Shown piece by piece: positions 14,051 to 14,869 of a stretch of 14,869 nt of DNA. The DNA is from Pseudomonadota bacterium (GTDB lineage: Bacteria > Pseudomonadota > Alphaproteobacteria > Rhodospirillales > Magnetospirillaceae). Each line of letters starts with the position of its first letter. Position 1 is the stretch's first letter. The stretch covers positions 1 to 14,869 of the forward strand of contig JAEXAH010000047.1 in NCBI GenBank assembly GCA_023458315.1. Reading direction: 5' to 3'. Made by a program: the position numbers and the translations under genes. Below the pieces are notes generated by a model, which saw nothing but the letters and a program-made list of their open reading frames with translations, made no database searches and was not told the DNA's origin.

Positions 14051-14869
14051 GTGGCCAGCAATTCGCAAGACAACGTGACCTTGGCGCAGGGTATTCCGAC
14101 CGTCGGCGTCGGCCAGAGCCTGAAGACCGCGCGCGAACTGACCGGCAAGGGCATCGAGGAGGTGGCGCAACAGCTCCGCATCCGCACCCCGTTCCTGCAA
14201 GCGCTGGAGGACGGCCGCCACAAGGATTTGCCCGGCGGCACCTATGCCGTGGGCTTCCTGCGCACCTATGCCGAGTTCCTGGGTCTGGACGGCGAGGAAA
14301 TGGTCCGCCGCTTCCGCGCCGAGGCGGCGGGCGAGTTGAACGCCCGTTCGGAACTGGTGTTCCCGTCGCCGGTGTCCGAGGGCCGCATCCCCGGCGGCGC
14401 CGTGCTGTTCCTGGGCCTGCTGCTGGCTGGCGTGGCCTATGGCGGGTGGTATTTCCTGTCGTCGCGCACCACCGAAGTGGCGGAAATGGTGCCGCCGCTG
14501 CCCGATCGTCTGGCCTCGGCGCTGAATCGCCCGGCCACCGTGACCGGCGACGCCGCCAAGCCGGAAGAGGCCGCCAAGCCCGACGAAATCAAGAAGACCG
14601 ACGAGCCCGCCGCCCCGTCGCCGGTCGGCAAGGACACCGAAGTGGTGCCGCCGCCGGAAGAGGAGGAGGCCAAGGCCCCCACCGCCACCCCGGCGCCCGC
14701 CACCCCGGCGACCACGCCCCCGGCGGCTCCGCCCGCCGTCGCCGCCACCCCCGCCAACACGCCCAAGGCCGACGCGGGCAAGCTGGAGGCGGGCAAGGTG
14801 GAACAGGCCAAGCCGGGCCAGCCCGCCCCGGCGGTGCAACCGGCCCCCGCCCCGGCTTCGGTCCCCGCC
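14051..14869 (+). CDS. RodZ-like membrane-anchored helix-turn-helix protein, 5' part (3' end outside window)
   Basis: The frame runs from a GTG at 14051 to the right edge without a stop (273 codons so far). It opens with a short leader and then an HTH_25 domain (about 19-90): VGQSLKTARELTGKGIEEVA, QLRIRTPFLQALEDGRHKDL and GTYAVGFLRTYAEFLGLD. A single membrane helix (about 114-136, GGAVLFLGLLLAGVAYGGWY) and a long Pro/Ala/Lys/Glu-rich linker (about 145-273) follow. A C-terminal beta domain (DUF4115) would be expected beyond the window. This is the layout of RodZ, a cytoskeletal partner of MreB in rod-shape control; the HTH contacts MreB rather than DNA in known cases. No in-frame ATG exists upstream. 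The GTG has GGGGAAGG 10 nt before it, a long spacing, so a later GTG at codon 9 is possible. In many bacteria rodZ precedes ispG; here ispG lies about 8 kb away on the other strand. Confidence 0.82.
   Translation, partial: MASNSQDNVTLAQGIPTVGVGQSLKTARELTGKGIEEVAQQLRIRTPFLQALEDGRHKDLPGGTYAVGFLRTYAEFLGLDGEEMVRRFRAEAAGELNARSELVFPSPVSEGRIPGGAVLFLGLLLAGVAYGGWYFLSSRTTEVAEMVPPLPDRLASALNRPATVTGDAAKPEEAAKPDEIKKTDEPAAPSPVGKDTEVVPPPEEEEAKAPTATPAPATPATTPPAAPPAVAATPANTPKADAGKLEAGKVEQAKPGQPAPAVQPAPAPASVPA

Noticed and set aside
1..14869. Mobile element, defence island, prophage or CRISPR array
   Set aside because: No transposase, integrase, phage or Cas genes and no regularly spaced repeats were found; all sizeable frames are explained by housekeeping or regulatory genes.

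Overview
The window is chromosomal DNA of a GC-rich alphaproteobacterium, most likely in or near the Rhodospirillaceae (Magnetospirillum-like). The reasons are the base composition, the alphaproteobacteria-specific DUF4167 gene, a ubiG/lysC divergent pair, a PtsP-type nitrogen PTS enzyme I and a canonical HisRS. The genus is inferred from gene content and style only, since no search could be run. There are no rRNA, tRNA, CRISPR, phage or transposase genes. Coding density is very high, and many long antisense or off-frame ORFs are GC artefacts.

Minus-strand block (about 1-9266, transcribed right to left): ubiG (ubiquinone methyltransferase); a membrane histidine kinase with a CxxCH-containing periplasmic sensor; then, behind a plausible sigma70-type promoter at 6540-6569, a tight cluster ispG-hisS-hemA-prfA-prmC. 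Junctions in this cluster are 5 nt, a 4-nt overlap, 11 nt and 0 nt. After a 281-nt gap comes the 5' part of a DUF4167 gene that runs off the left edge. The cluster joins isoprenoid synthesis (IspG), translation (HisRS, RF1 and the RF1-modifying methylase PrmC) and tetrapyrrole synthesis (glutamyl-tRNA reductase). An 89-bp GC-rich palindromic repeat lies at the prfA/prmC junction and is translated as the PrmC N-terminus.

Plus-strand block (9441-14869): lysC (aspartokinase with C-terminal ACT domains and a credible internal start for a beta subunit), a FabK/nitronate-monooxygenase-family flavoprotein, ptsP (EI-Ntr, overlapping its upstream neighbour by 1 nt) and the 5' part of a RodZ-like membrane-anchored HTH protein that runs off the right edge. 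The 174-bp ubiG/lysC divergent spacer holds a candidate lysC promoter and a perfect 15-bp palindrome.

Most of the window is housekeeping, and I see no clear new defence or mobile system. The best leads are the repeat-encoded PrmC N-terminus, a GluTR with several substitutions in its signature motifs, a FabK-like reductase between lysC and ptsP, an orphan heme-type sensor kinase with a hairpin against its Shine-Dalgarno, and an arrangement suggesting that the ispG cluster was separated from rodZ by rearrangement.
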